This document shows positions 10,401 through 16,863 of a stretch of 64,000 nt of DNA, in pieces; position 1 is the stretch's first letter, and the number at the start of each line of letters is the position of its first letter. Source of the stretch: Pseudomonas sp. (lineage in GTDB: Bacteria > Pseudomonadota > Gammaproteobacteria > Pseudomonadales > Pseudomonadaceae); the NCBI GenBank assembly GCA_022448005.1, contig JAKUTK010000009.1, positions 46,806 to 110,805 on the forward strand. Reading direction: 5' to 3'. The translations under genes and the position numbers were made by a program. The notes under the pieces were generated by a model that was not told the origin of the DNA, made no database searches, and saw nothing but the letters and a program-made list of their open reading frames with translations.

Positions 10401-11020
10401 GAATGTGTATGCGCGAGACTGCTCGGAGTACTCCACTCTTCCACCGAGACTATAAGCTCATACTCTCCCTCTGTAGTGGGAAGATTGTTAGTATAGCCTC
10501 CATCAACATTTTTTATAGATAGATCAAACGTGGTCATGCCTGCGCCACATACGACAACTCTTCCATAAATACCCCCAGAGAATTGCGTGTTGCCATTTGC
10601 AGTTATTATGAGTACAGGCTCATACGTAGAGGCCCCCTTTCTTCGCCAGTATGCTCTAACAGGGACAATATAGCCCCTATCGATCATATTAGAGCAACCG
10701 GATATCTGTTTGTTGAAGGTGTACTTGGCATTTAACTGAAGACTTCCAGGCATATTCACTGGGGGAGAACCACCCGCCCACTCGGCAACACCTTGAAACT
10801 GTGCCGCATCCGCCATTGCCGCAAACAGCAACAAAATCATTATTGAAAATAGTTCGCGCACCCAGTAACGCGCTGAAAGTGCACCTGCGCTATGTTTGTG
10901 TTCGAAATGTTCATGAAAGGCGGATATTAGGCTTAAGCGACCTGCGGCATAGTATTTATTGGTGGTATTGCTACATATAATGGTAAATATAGATTGGTGC
11001 CTGCCTTCAAGCAACTTCAT
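4436..11020 (-). CDS. Giant exported Ig/cadherin-like repeat protein inside the transfer operon
   Basis: The product is 2,194 residues. I start at the ATG at 11020 because a GGGGGAG ribosome site lies 8 bases upstream. The N-terminus is unusually long for a signal: about 55 mostly polar residues, then a hydrophobic stretch ending A-D-A-A. From about residue 230 it has tandem 95-residue domains with the N-D-A-P start and W-N-G-T-T-T-F-T-Y-R signature of the tandem-95/cadherin-like family. More divergent Ig-like and PKD-like domains follow to the C-terminus. No RTX, LPxTG or autotransporter end was seen. R27 and other IncHI plasmids also carry very large Ig-like proteins that affect conjugation; a similar role here is inference. 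It separates traV from traA, which are adjacent in SXT. Confidence 0.85.
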   Translation of the reverse strand: MKLLEGRHQSIFTIICSNTTNKYYAAGRLSLISAFHEHFEHKHSAGALSARYWVRELFSIMILLLFAAMADAAQFQGVAEWAGGSPPVNMPGSLQLNAKYTFNKQISGCSNMIDRGYIVPVRAYWRRKGASTYEPVLIITANGNTQFSGGIYGRVVVCGAGMTTFDLSIKNVDGGYTNNLPTTEGEYELIVSVEEWSTPSSLAHTHSFNTLSYAIGQFNNPPTAPNKTITTTEDKAVSFELNAYDKDGDHLTYSVTSQPHSAHGSVSLSGNTATFIPKPNWNGTTTFTYRANDGKANSNTATVTVTVTPVNDAPSVSNATLALDEDTVGELTLAVTDVDLQFEGDSHTWSIVTAPNTAHGTASISGNKLTFTPVKDWNGITTLTYRATDSKSATSNTATITITVRPVNDAPVASNRTLTTAEDTAGTVVLVANDVEGDTLTYSLVTAPNNAHGTVTISGDRATFTPKPNWNGTTTFTYRANDGKANSNTATVTVTVTPVNDAPSVSNTTLALDEDTVGTLTLDVADVDLQFEGDSHTWSIVTAPNNAHGTASISGNKLTFTPVKDWNGTTTLTYRATDSKSATSNTATITITVRPVNDAPVASNRTLTTAEDTAGTVVLVANDVEGDTLTYSLVTAPNNAHGTVTISGDRATFTPKLNWNGTTTFTYRANDGKANSNTATVTVTVTPVNDAPSVSNATLALDEDTVGELTLAVTDVDLQFEGDSHTWSIVTAPNTAHGTASISGNKLTFTPVKDWNGTTTLTYRATDSKSATSNTATITINVRPVNDKAVVHEKTASIPEDTSTTIRLTVSDVDLGIEGDSHTFDIIGTLNPAEGSFSFAGSDITITPAQDWNGTLSLSYRARDSHGLYSEPMPITVEVTYVNDAPTATEAFIPAKEGMASDHVRPSVTDVDLPYGDEHSFEILTQPANGSAKLVYGMLEYTPNPQFFGEDSFTIRATDKAGASVDGVANVVVEKFNYAPTDIVPGEVVLYAGIGGTTQLQATDPNNWGSHTFSVVGQPEAGTASIEGNTLTLRTDDDKPTVIRVKTTDQDGMIFEKDIKIRFQSAWAMFEGREVEQSGSAPTVPAVTTFMTYRNGSYGLQVSSPELLAALGTDIVAAVSPDSAVGVKLEHRDLEPDLGMRLTPTKLQPSYLEAKLAGLKAGVDGTANLYLSRADMSGPIYAIPVNVWTPKGSLQADRWEVKQGLETAQISFASEGSACAVLTSEQLVKPKNVLQEPTCLIEWEITPTEWRDTGHANLLSMVAIGGEVGQFPVRAKAYVFDPKGGKHWIADFSHDLKVVSPTGLLQLGLKPAPEQTYQAVQELSLLLRAQDNDVCELTTNETIARNAAKNWNRSMCFIRWTALPEGLSQSTTWHAPQLVGAASVLGQHSIAWKASVFTPSGQEVDLTHGAHEVEVIEPPAIEIELPQEKKIDENTYWVSQRGGYVGSLSIMALPASIDLKLSRDSTVIEKGTFPSYGRNQRLMRSLEGTEKPLWSLTPFNIDARFTKLPAVETVKEVQLYAVPHEQILPVILNDERSVLDSVALPVNVQMLDTQYPQDGYNLATMGDWDIRLLMTSAGINYEPVTDWEPINEEGIASFELDLAMLTNKAVRVIAEARVRSPLPGYESIRQSNYPMFLTILNGEPLDGVIQALRVIGVAPLRNTFYAMTVDRFEAKDVGDVRWEMSTDNGVTWDTVENTGKIPQRLSMTFEKGTYLLRAEMTNRNSGAKSMTPQIEVIAYEVPTARLKGPSNVFIGDVGRFVLTDLNGETLDTTGMVVEWSEDRGETWVQGTGEYELTRDQAERVYLMSRVKFADSPDDSRVYKRLRVGVAFRAVRPPRVQIIGPGRPEVGKEATWRANMMMPYPKMDLTMDGYFILPTGEEVHEREVSYTPTMEDFNKEQSFLGFMGWINGYEDMGGKGLTQQRLIFWSYDWPTWAIKARISAVYSPADLDLQVRSLGLFREFEELEMDWDIPPYPGLEIIKDTSQTSRSLRITEPGTYTFGVHVSDARGNYTYAETELEFSDPLPYEVTLSWSGDNQANRAPLGVLIRPSITGGHPKDRIETRTYTLNGDPLEGSGNYGRAVLDKGEHTVRLEIGSMMGHTASGETHIKVESNIPPSCSIEVVEGRSSWIARASCADEDGRIVRHLWYIDGVQQSLSSSSISIPMWRYPNGEPIITLIGIDDSGAESPTVANY
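8640..10230 (-). repeat. Three near-identical 567-bp tandem repeats
   Basis: The same stretch, encoding one pair of cadherin-like domains (189 residues), recurs at a 567-bp interval; matching landmarks are near 8802, 9369 and 9936. Copies one and three share variants along about 100 bases where copy two differs, which suggests gene conversion or recent unequal exchange. Confidence 0.9.
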
Positions 11021-11060
11021 TTTAGATGACTCCCCCACGCTAACAGGATTACAAACGGTC

Positions 11061-11537
11061 TTACCGCGCCAAAGGTTTTAGCGTAGTCCCTGCTGAGGTC
11101 TGCCGAGCCCCAATCTCCCAGCGCCTTGGTTCAATTTCCGTGTAGATAAAGCCAGGCACATAGAGATCACCGTTTTCATCTTCCCAAGGATCTACTGCAA
11201 TCCGCATAACAACAGCCTGGGTGCGAATCGGAAGCGGGTTTCGAGCGCGCATAGGGATGGGAGCGTTGTCTGCCCCTTCGGCATATAGGACGCGAGTAGT
11301 TGGCTCTCCATCTACCTTATCGCTTTTATCTGAGCCATCTTTCGCAGCTTGCTGCTCTGCCTGAAGCATGGTCTTGTAGTTTTCGTTTTCCGTAGCGCTA
11401 TAAACGTCCTTGGCTGACATACAAGACACCCCTTCCGGCATGCCCTTACAAGCATATTCTGTTGAGCCGATGCTGAGCATGTTCGAGCACCCAGTCACAA
11501 CGAAAGCTGCAGCACACATTGCAATTAGTTTGTACAT
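11061..11537 (-). CDS. traV: TraV outer-membrane lipoprotein of the transfer core complex
   Basis: A 158-residue lipoprotein with lipobox V-T-G-C at about residue 17. It is followed by the short cysteine motif of TraV proteins (C-K-G-M-P-E-G-V-S-C). TraV joins TraK and TraB in the envelope-spanning core, anchored in the outer membrane. The ATG at 11537 has AAGGA 8 bases upstream; an earlier in-frame start inside traB would add a polar stretch before the signal. It overlaps the end of the traB unit closely, as in SXT and F-like systems, and is followed by the giant gene after about 40 bases. The middle is lysine- and glutamate-rich and probably disordered. Confidence 0.88.
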   Translation of the reverse strand: MYKLIAMCAAAFVVTGCSNMLSIGSTEYACKGMPEGVSCMSAKDVYSATENENYKTMLQAEQQAAKDGSDKSDKVDGEPTTRVLYAEGADNAPIPMRARNPLPIRTQAVVMRIAVDPWEDENGDLYVPGFIYTEIEPRRWEIGARQTSAGTTLKPLAR

Positions 11538-11547
11538 ATCCAATTCC

Positions 11548-12861
11548 TTAATTAACGTCTGCAACTTTCAGGGTGGTGGCGTTAAATTTCACTGTCATCC
11601 CTTTGTTTACAATAAAATCAACATTCCGCATTGCGTCGATTTCAATAACCGGAAAGATGTTTTCTGCCATTTCGAGGTAATAATCTGCAATGCGCTCCAA
11701 AGCCGAACCAGCTCCACGGGCGCCAGCGGCTTGCAGCGCATTCGAATCAAAGGCTTGCTCGTAAACAGGCGCCTGCGTTTCACCACCGTCCTGGAAACCA
11801 CGGGTGATGTTGATCGATGGCACCTGGCGTACATCAAACGCTGACGCGGCCCCCTCCATGAGGCCTGCCATCAGGCTGCGCGCGATGAGCTGCCCCTGCT
11901 TGCTGACCAGTCGCCCTCGAAGCCCCGTCTTGCCGTCTTCGCCAGTGGCGTAAGCTTCGATAGGGGCCTCAAGCACCGTGCCGTCATTACGCACGCAGGA
12001 GATACGCTCGGCTCGCATGTATGCGCGCTCGGAGCTGAGGTCGCCCCAACCTCCTGCAATCAACATGCACTCACGAAAATCGGCCCGGAAACGGTTGGGC
12101 AGAATGGCCTCGCTCTTGATTCGAAGCAGCGATGGGAATGGGTCACGCTGAGCCTGTTTGCCGGTAGGTGCATCCATGCCGGTAACCAGTACGCCAGAAA
12201 GGATCGAGCCGGCCGGGATGGTCACCGACAGCTCCTTATCCTCCTGATCTTCATCCTTGGCCTTCTCGTTGCGGATGACTCGGATCTTCGGTGCCTCGAC
12301 CTTCTCACTGCTCCGCGCGCGCGGATCGACTGGCGGTGGAGGCGGGAGATTCGAGTAAACGTCTCCCAGGGCATCAGCTGAATTTGTCGCCTTCTGCACA
12401 AAGTGAGGATTCCGCTCCGGGATCAACGTCGTCGCGGCTTCCTTCACTGCACCGGCATCATTGCTGCTGCTTTCAGAGTCCTTTTGTGCGTTGCGGCCAA
12501 CGCGTCCAATCTCTTGATGTAGCAGCTTGATCTGCTCTTCGAGGCTGGTGACTTTTTCCTGTGTTTCAACCAGCTTGCGATCCTTCTCGGCGGCGCCAAG
12601 GGTGCGCAGCAGGCGCTGTTGCTCTATCTGCATCTGCCGAAGCTGTGCAGCCATTGCATCGATACCGAGAGCACGCGGATCTTCGTCGGTAAGCACAGCT
12701 GCAACTGCTGGCCTCACGGCCTCTCTGGAACGCGCCTCAGGCGTTGCGAGATTCATCGCGTATCCGACCAGCGTACCGACTACCAACACGGTTCCGCCGA
12801 TTGCGGTGTACATCTTCGTTTTTGGCGACAAGCCTGCAATCGCGTTGCGAATGGATTCCAT
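11548..12861 (-). CDS. traB: TraB, VirB10-like envelope-spanning channel protein
   Basis: The 437-residue protein has a single inner-membrane helix (about residues 19-37), a predicted coiled coil (about 70-115), a proline-rich linker with P-P-P-P-P-V-D-P-R, and a C-terminal TrbI/VirB10-type beta domain from about 210. TraB links the inner-membrane motor to the TraK/TraV ring. It follows traK after 14 bases and precedes traV. Its length and domain order match the SXT/R27 TraB/TrhB family. No anomalies were seen. Confidence 0.93.
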   Translation of the reverse strand: MESIRNAIAGLSPKTKMYTAIGGTVLVVGTLVGYAMNLATPEARSREAVRPAVAAVLTDEDPRALGIDAMAAQLRQMQIEQQRLLRTLGAAEKDRKLVETQEKVTSLEEQIKLLHQEIGRVGRNAQKDSESSSNDAGAVKEAATTLIPERNPHFVQKATNSADALGDVYSNLPPPPPVDPRARSSEKVEAPKIRVIRNEKAKDEDQEDKELSVTIPAGSILSGVLVTGMDAPTGKQAQRDPFPSLLRIKSEAILPNRFRADFRECMLIAGGWGDLSSERAYMRAERISCVRNDGTVLEAPIEAYATGEDGKTGLRGRLVSKQGQLIARSLMAGLMEGAASAFDVRQVPSINITRGFQDGGETQAPVYEQAFDSNALQAAGARGAGSALERIADYYLEMAENIFPVIEIDAMRNVDFIVNKGMTVKFNATTLKVADVN

Positions 12862-12875
12862 GGACTGTGTTCTCC

Positions 12876-13943
12876 TTAATCCAATAGGCTCGGGCGCACG
12901 GAAGTGTCGGCGGTGATGGCCGGGACTCGCGTTACTACAAACACTTCGGTTTTCTGGCCTGGCTCAAGCATTTCATGAGGCCAACTGCTTACAGCTGCGC
13001 GATTCGGGTGCGAGCACGCGCCATGATCGAACTCGACGGTTTTGCCAGAGATGTTTTCCGCTACAGCCACGTAAACCCGAAAGTCGTGGCCCTGGATCAG
13101 CTGAGACTTTGAGAAATCAAAGCTCAGTGCTGGCTGAGCACAGGCCGGGATGCTGTCCCCCGATCTGAGTGCTCCGAAGCTGTATCCGCGAGGCAGCTTG
13201 CCCACGGCCATTTCGCGCATGAGCGAACGCAGGGTGTCCATATAGGGTTGGCTGCGCTCCCACTTACGAGCGGTTCCGCTGTAGGCAGTCGAGCCCATCG
13301 CCGGCATACCCACAGCCCCGCCCTGGATGCTGCGCGCGAAGATGAGGTTTGCTTGAATCGGAGGAATGCTTTGCGGCAAAAGCGTGAGGGAGATGGCGAC
13401 AGACTCATCATCCTCAGGTGTCACGAACATCGTGACCGGCTGATCATCCTGTGTGGTGACGTAGATGACATTGCCGCTGGTAGAGATTTCGGCCTGGCTT
13501 ACGGTCTGGATGTTCGGGCTGTCGAAGGGCGTAACCAGCCGATTAATCTGGGAACGACTGATTGGGATCAGCGTGTTGGTGCCTGATGCAACGACAACAT
13601 CCTGCCGAGTTTCCACCGGCTTGTGCGGGGCCTGCCGATGCGGCACGACACTGGCTGGAACAGGGGGTAGGTCTTTGGCGCCGTTCTCAACCAGGACAAG
13701 ACGTTTGGGCGCCTCTGCGGCCTCAGCGGGAGCTGCGGATTGCCCAGGGTTTACTTGGCCCTCATGCTTGTTCTGTTTGGCCTCAGGCGCGGTCTGCGGC
13801 TCAACAGGTTGAACGCTTGCAGCCACGGGCATGTTCAGCCCAGGGATCTTGATTTCTTCACTAGCGTGCACCAGCGGCGCGATGGTCATCGCTGCGACGA
13901 GCGTGCCCAGTGCGAATGGATTGTTTTGCGGTCGGGTTTTCAT
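12876..13943 (-). CDS. traK: TraK, secretin-like protein of the core complex
   Basis: The 355-residue protein has a signal peptide (residues 1-27, ending V-H-A-S), a proline- and alanine-rich linker, and a C-terminal TraK/VirB9-like beta region with F-V-T-P-E-D-D-E-S. TraK forms the periplasmic and outer-membrane ring with TraV and binds TraB. A GAGG site precedes the ATG. It is separated from traE by an intrinsic terminator and a copy of the dispersed boundary motif, so traK-traB-traV-giant gene probably form a transcript separate from traL-traE. In most relatives traE and traK run together without a terminator. Confidence 0.9.
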   Translation of the reverse strand: MKTRPQNNPFALGTLVAAMTIAPLVHASEEIKIPGLNMPVAASVQPVEPQTAPEAKQNKHEGQVNPGQSAAPAEAAEAPKRLVLVENGAKDLPPVPASVVPHRQAPHKPVETRQDVVVASGTNTLIPISRSQINRLVTPFDSPNIQTVSQAEISTSGNVIYVTTQDDQPVTMFVTPEDDESVAISLTLLPQSIPPIQANLIFARSIQGGAVGMPAMGSTAYSGTARKWERSQPYMDTLRSLMREMAVGKLPRGYSFGALRSGDSIPACAQPALSFDFSKSQLIQGHDFRVYVAVAENISGKTVEFDHGACSHPNRAAVSSWPHEMLEPGQKTEVFVVTRVPAITADTSVRPSLLD

Positions 13944-13999
13944 CGAAAGGCCTCAGATCACTGATGACCCATTTTCCCGAGTTGAGAGCGCGCCATGGG

Positions 14000-14025
14000 C
14001 TCTAATTCGACAACATTCTGGTAAG
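14000..14025 (-). promoter_or_regulatory. Dispersed boundary motif upstream of traK
   Basis: On the minus strand it contains CCAGAATGTTGTCGAATTAG, a version of the consensus CCAGAATCTTGTAGGTTTAG. It lies directly after a terminator and 57 bases before traK, where a promoter or operator is needed. Confidence 0.55.
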
Positions 14026-14053
14026 CAAAAAAAACCCGGCTTCAGCCGGGTTT
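14026..14053 (-). terminator. Intrinsic terminator between traE and traK
   Basis: AAACCCGGCT and AGCCGGGTTT form a stem with a short loop, followed by a run of eight T residues on the minus strand. Confidence 0.88.
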
Positions 14054-14072
14054 GTCTACGCCAAGGGTCCAT

Positions 14073-14708
14073 TCAACCGCGCCGGCGCTCCTCACGCTCT
14101 TTGATCTTCTGCGCCTTCTTCGCCTCACGATCAATCACATCCTGCGTTCTAGCATCGCCGGTATTTGTGCTTATCCATGTAATAACTGGCTTGTAGTTCT
14201 TGATCTGAAGGTCCACCTCGTAGGTACGGTTTGATCGCCGCTTTCCACCTGCTGGGCCTTCGCTGACTGAGTTGCCTGTGATGAAGAAGCGGTGCTCGTT
14301 GACGGTATCGCGCAGCACTTTCTGCGGCTCAAATGAGAGGGTCACCCTGTCCTGACGTATCTGAAATATTTGCTTGTCCAGCACTTCCATCGTGGACTGG
14401 TAAATATCAGGGTGGAGGATTGGCCCCAGGGCATCCTTGATGATGGTTGCGTTCTCAGGCGTTACGTTTCCCAGCAGCATGCCTACATACATGGCCCACG
14501 CGGTCGTGTACTCACTACTGCTCTGGGTCTTGCTTACCCACGCCGTCTCAGTCAGCGTCGGAGGCACCACCGTGATGATCTGATCTTTCTTCATGGCAGA
14601 GCACGAGCTTGCAATCAGCGCGACAGTCATCGCAAAAAGGATCAGCCGCAGGAATTTGTTTTCTCCTCGCATCCCGTCGAACGAGTTTTTCAGATTGGAT
14701 AGAAGCAT
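14073..14708 (-). CDS. traE: TraE, VirB8-like inner-membrane assembly protein
   Basis: The 211-residue protein has an N-terminal membrane helix (about residues 22-38) and a periplasmic VirB8-like domain including the W-A-M-Y-V-G-M-L-L-G-N-V-T-P segment typical of TraE. The C-terminus is a highly charged tail rich in K, E and R. TraE is required early in pilus assembly next to TraL and TraK. The start overlaps the traL stop by a base, indicating coupling. An intrinsic terminator follows 20 bases after the stop. Confidence 0.92.
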   Translation of the reverse strand: MLLSNLKNSFDGMRGENKFLRLILFAMTVALIASSCSAMKKDQIITVVPPTLTETAWVSKTQSSSEYTTAWAMYVGMLLGNVTPENATIIKDALGPILHPDIYQSTMEVLDKQIFQIRQDRVTLSFEPQKVLRDTVNEHRFFITGNSVSEGPAGGKRRSNRTYEVDLQIKNYKPVITWISTNTGDARTQDVIDREAKKAQKIKEREERRRG

Positions 14709-14998
14709 CAGATAAAATCTCGCTCGTATGAATTAGGCATGCTGCGGTTGCGCTTGAAGCCAATGGCTCCCATGTACCAGTAGATTGCATGCAGCAGATA
14801 ACCATCGGGTCGGTTGTCACAGTAGCGACGATAGATGCGCGCCAGGACCAGCCCCAGGCCGAGGCAAATGGTGAGCTGTGCGAGCAGGATGCCGGCGACC
14901 AGGCCAACGCCGATGGGCAGAACCTCGTCTATACGCCAGAACAGCAGATAGGGCGGCTCGTCGATATGCGCGGGGATCTTGGTAGGTTCGTCACTCAC
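14708..14998 (-). CDS. traL: TraL, small inner-membrane pilus assembly protein
   Basis: The 96-residue protein begins with a short polar part (residues 1-15), then P-P-Y-L-L-F-W-R-I-D-E, which is the TraL signature. One or two membrane helices follow, then a basic turn R-I-Y-R-R-Y and a further hydrophobic segment. It relates to VirB3-type proteins that tie the ATPase to the membrane. Its ATG overlaps the stop of the DsbA-like gene and its stop overlaps the start of traE, placing all three on one transcript. Confidence 0.9.
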   Translation of the reverse strand: MSDEPTKIPAHIDEPPYLLFWRIDEVLPIGVGLVAGILLAQLTICLGLGLVLARIYRRYCDNRPDGYLLHAIYWYMGAIGFKRNRSMPNSYERDFI

Positions 14999-15768
14999 TG
15001 TGCAGCTCCTGTTTTACTGACCTGTTCCATGGCATCGAGGATGCCCTTATGGGATGAGTTATCCCCCTGCAGAACAATCGAGTTGCCTGTGAGGTTGTCG
15101 ATCACCATCGTCGAGGGGGTTTGCTTGATATCCAGTCGAATCGCGTGATCCATATCGGCTATGACACGCTCTACTACCTGCGAAGAATCCATGCATTGAC
15201 TGAAGCGCTGCCGGTCGATGTCCATCTCAGCTGCATAACTGCTCAATGATGCGGCGACTCCCTGCCCATTTCCCCTCGTCGTGTCGAACACTCGCTGCGC
15301 AAACTTCCATGCCGTTTCTGAACCACCCTGCTCTCCGGCGCATTCAATCGCCAGCGCCTGCTGCCGGGATGCCTCAGACAAGGCCGGCACATGCATCAAC
15401 GCAGCGTTGATATGCCCGCCAGATGAGTCGATGAGCGACTTGATAACGGGGAAATGCTGCTTGCAGTAGGGACATTCGGTATCCGTCATCTCGACCAGGG
15501 TGAAGCGGGCTTTGGTGTTGCCATAGATCCAGTTATCCGGGGCCGAACCGTCCTGCCCCTGGCTGGGAGCGCTCTTGCTCGTTTCACCGATGAACATGTT
15601 TTTCAGCTCGTCCATTTCTTCAAAGGTCAGAGGTTTTTGAGTCGCGACCTCAAGCTCTGAAATCTGATCTTGAAGTGCCCCCACAGTCTCAAAATGCTGG
15701 TAAGCGCCTACCGCTAGCGCAGTAGCAAGGCCGGTGGAGATGATGATCAAGGGTATAGATGCGGACAT
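14995..15768 (-). CDS. DsbA-like thioredoxin-fold membrane-anchored oxidoreductase
   Basis: The 257-residue protein has an uncleaved-looking N-terminal helix (residues 4-22), a short coiled coil and a DsbA/DSBA-family domain with C-P-Y-C near residue 101 and the cis-proline loop near T-P-S-T-M. It should oxidise or shuffle disulfides in the periplasm. It is one of three Dsb-type proteins in the window, with dsbC and another C-P-F-C protein at 27668-28471. It precedes traL with overlapping ends. In SXT-type elements this position is also occupied by a DsbA-like gene in some members. Substrates are inferred to be cysteine-rich transfer proteins. Confidence 0.85.
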   Translation of the reverse strand: MSASIPLIIISTGLATALAVGAYQHFETVGALQDQISELEVATQKPLTFEEMDELKNMFIGETSKSAPSQGQDGSAPDNWIYGNTKARFTLVEMTDTECPYCKQHFPVIKSLIDSSGGHINAALMHVPALSEASRQQALAIECAGEQGGSETAWKFAQRVFDTTRGNGQGVAASLSSYAAEMDIDRQRFSQCMDSSQVVERVIADMDHAIRLDIKQTPSTMVIDNLTGNSIVLQGDNSSHKGILDAMEQVSKTGAAQ

Positions 15769-15783
15769 GGATCAGAACCTATC

Positions 15784-15819
15784 TGGGCGTTGTGCAAAGT
15801 GTGAATTGCTCAACGCCCA
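15784..15819. repeat. Inverted repeat upstream of the DsbA-like gene
   Basis: TGGGCGTTG and CAACGCCCA (9 bases, perfect) flank an 18-base loop, ending 16 bases upstream of the start at 15768. There is no T run, so an operator or an RNA hairpin in the leader is more likely than a terminator. Confidence 0.5.
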
Positions 15820-15836
15820 AATTGGCCTCTAATCTG

Positions 15837-15857
15837 ACACGTTTGTTGTAGGTTTAG
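15837..15857 (+). promoter_or_regulatory. Dispersed boundary motif overlapping a stop codon
   Basis: Contains GTTTGTTGTAGGTTTAG, an exact match to the TTGTAGGTTTAG core. The TAA stop of the DUF4400-like gene lies within the motif, and the DsbA-like gene follows, so it sits at a boundary of two genes in one direction. Confidence 0.5.
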
Positions 15858-16504
15858 ATTTGCTTGGGCAGGTTTCTGATCAGGACCGACAGCAGGATTG
15901 GCAGAATGATGATCAGCGCTGTGCAAACCACCATTGGAGGCAGTGGTAGCGGCGCCAACAGGCTGAGCGCAAGCATGATGCCGCCCCATCCCATCAGGCT
16001 TACCGCGTTGTTATTCCAGAACGGCGATGAGTAATCGAAGCCGTGCCTCTTCGCCTGCCAGCGCATGACCCCGGCGAAAATAGCCGGCACTGCCATTACG
16101 GCGAAGAACGGCATCCAGTACGTCATCAGCACCGCCCGATAGAGGATCTGATAGGTGATCTTCTGCAGTGCCACACCTCGTGAATCCAGGTATTCAAACC
16201 ACCAGCCCACCTTTTCTTCAAAGGAGTCCACGGTAGAGGGGCCGCTGCGCATGAACATCCCGGATATGTGGTACTTGAGTCCCGAGTCGATGACCAGAGC
16301 GGTGTAGATGCTGGCCGTGGTTTCATCTATGCGCTTCAGATCGTCCTGAGGCAGCAGCGACACGCTCCACTGCCGTTCTTTCTGCATCACGGTATCGATC
16401 ATGGGGTTGGGCGCAAAAACCGCAAGCATGAGCACCATGATGAACAGGAAGAAAAGGGACGCTACGAGCCCTTTCGGCCACTTCTCTTCAATAACCTCAG
16501 CCAT
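15854..16504 (-). CDS. DUF4400-like inner-membrane transfer protein
   Basis: The 216-residue protein has an N-terminal helix (about 13-31), a periplasmic stretch of about 80 residues with W-W-F-E-Y-L-D-S-R-G, then three helices near residues 115-135, 158-175 and 180-205. This matches the DUF4400 family found after traD in SXT/R391 (there called TraJ) and in integrating elements. The function is not established; a role with the coupling protein is suspected because of position. It overlaps the preceding small gene by 8 bases and ends within a boundary motif. Confidence 0.7.
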   Translation of the reverse strand: MAEVIEEKWPKGLVASLFFLFIMVLMLAVFAPNPMIDTVMQKERQWSVSLLPQDDLKRIDETTASIYTALVIDSGLKYHISGMFMRSGPSTVDSFEEKVGWWFEYLDSRGVALQKITYQILYRAVLMTYWMPFFAVMAVPAIFAGVMRWQAKRHGFDYSSPFWNNNAVSLMGWGGIMLALSLLAPLPLPPMVVCTALIIILPILLSVLIRNLPKQI

Positions 16505-16853
16505 TGATCAGTTGCTCCCGAATCGGATCAGGCACTACTGCAAGCTGACACAGGCTTGAGATCGTGTCGTTGGTCACCGATACCCCTTGCGACTGCAGCT
16601 TGGCGAAAAGCTGGTAGAAGAGGTGGTACAGGCGCTCGTAATCGCTGACGCCCAGCTGGCACATGATCTTGTACTCAAACAGCGCCTCGCTGAGCGCGTT
16701 TGCCACCGGCCGGCCGGTTACGCCGCTTTTGATGAGCGCCAGGATGAAACGTGTTCCGCAATTCCAGTCAATGTCGAAATTGCGCAGGATAACCATGGTC
16801 TTATCGTCCAGCTGCAGGCTGCGCTGAATCTCGATGATCCGGGTAATGGACAT
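16497..16853 (-). CDS. Small conserved transfer-operon protein, unknown role
   Basis: The 118-residue soluble protein starts M-S-I-T-R-I-I-E-I-Q-R-S. I chose the ATG at 16853, just after the traD stop; a longer reading frame would run back into traD. It is mostly helical, without membrane segments or recognisable motifs. SXT/R391 carries a similarly sized unnamed gene between traD and the DUF4400 gene, so position supports a transfer-related role. Its end overlaps the following membrane gene. I do not recognise a family beyond this. Confidence 0.65.
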   Translation of the reverse strand: MSITRIIEIQRSLQLDDKTMVILRNFDIDWNCGTRFILALIKSGVTGRPVANALSEALFEYKIMCQLGVSDYERLYHLFYQLFAKLQSQGVSVTNDTISSLCQLAVVPDPIREQLING

Positions 16854-16863
16854 GATCAAGCCC

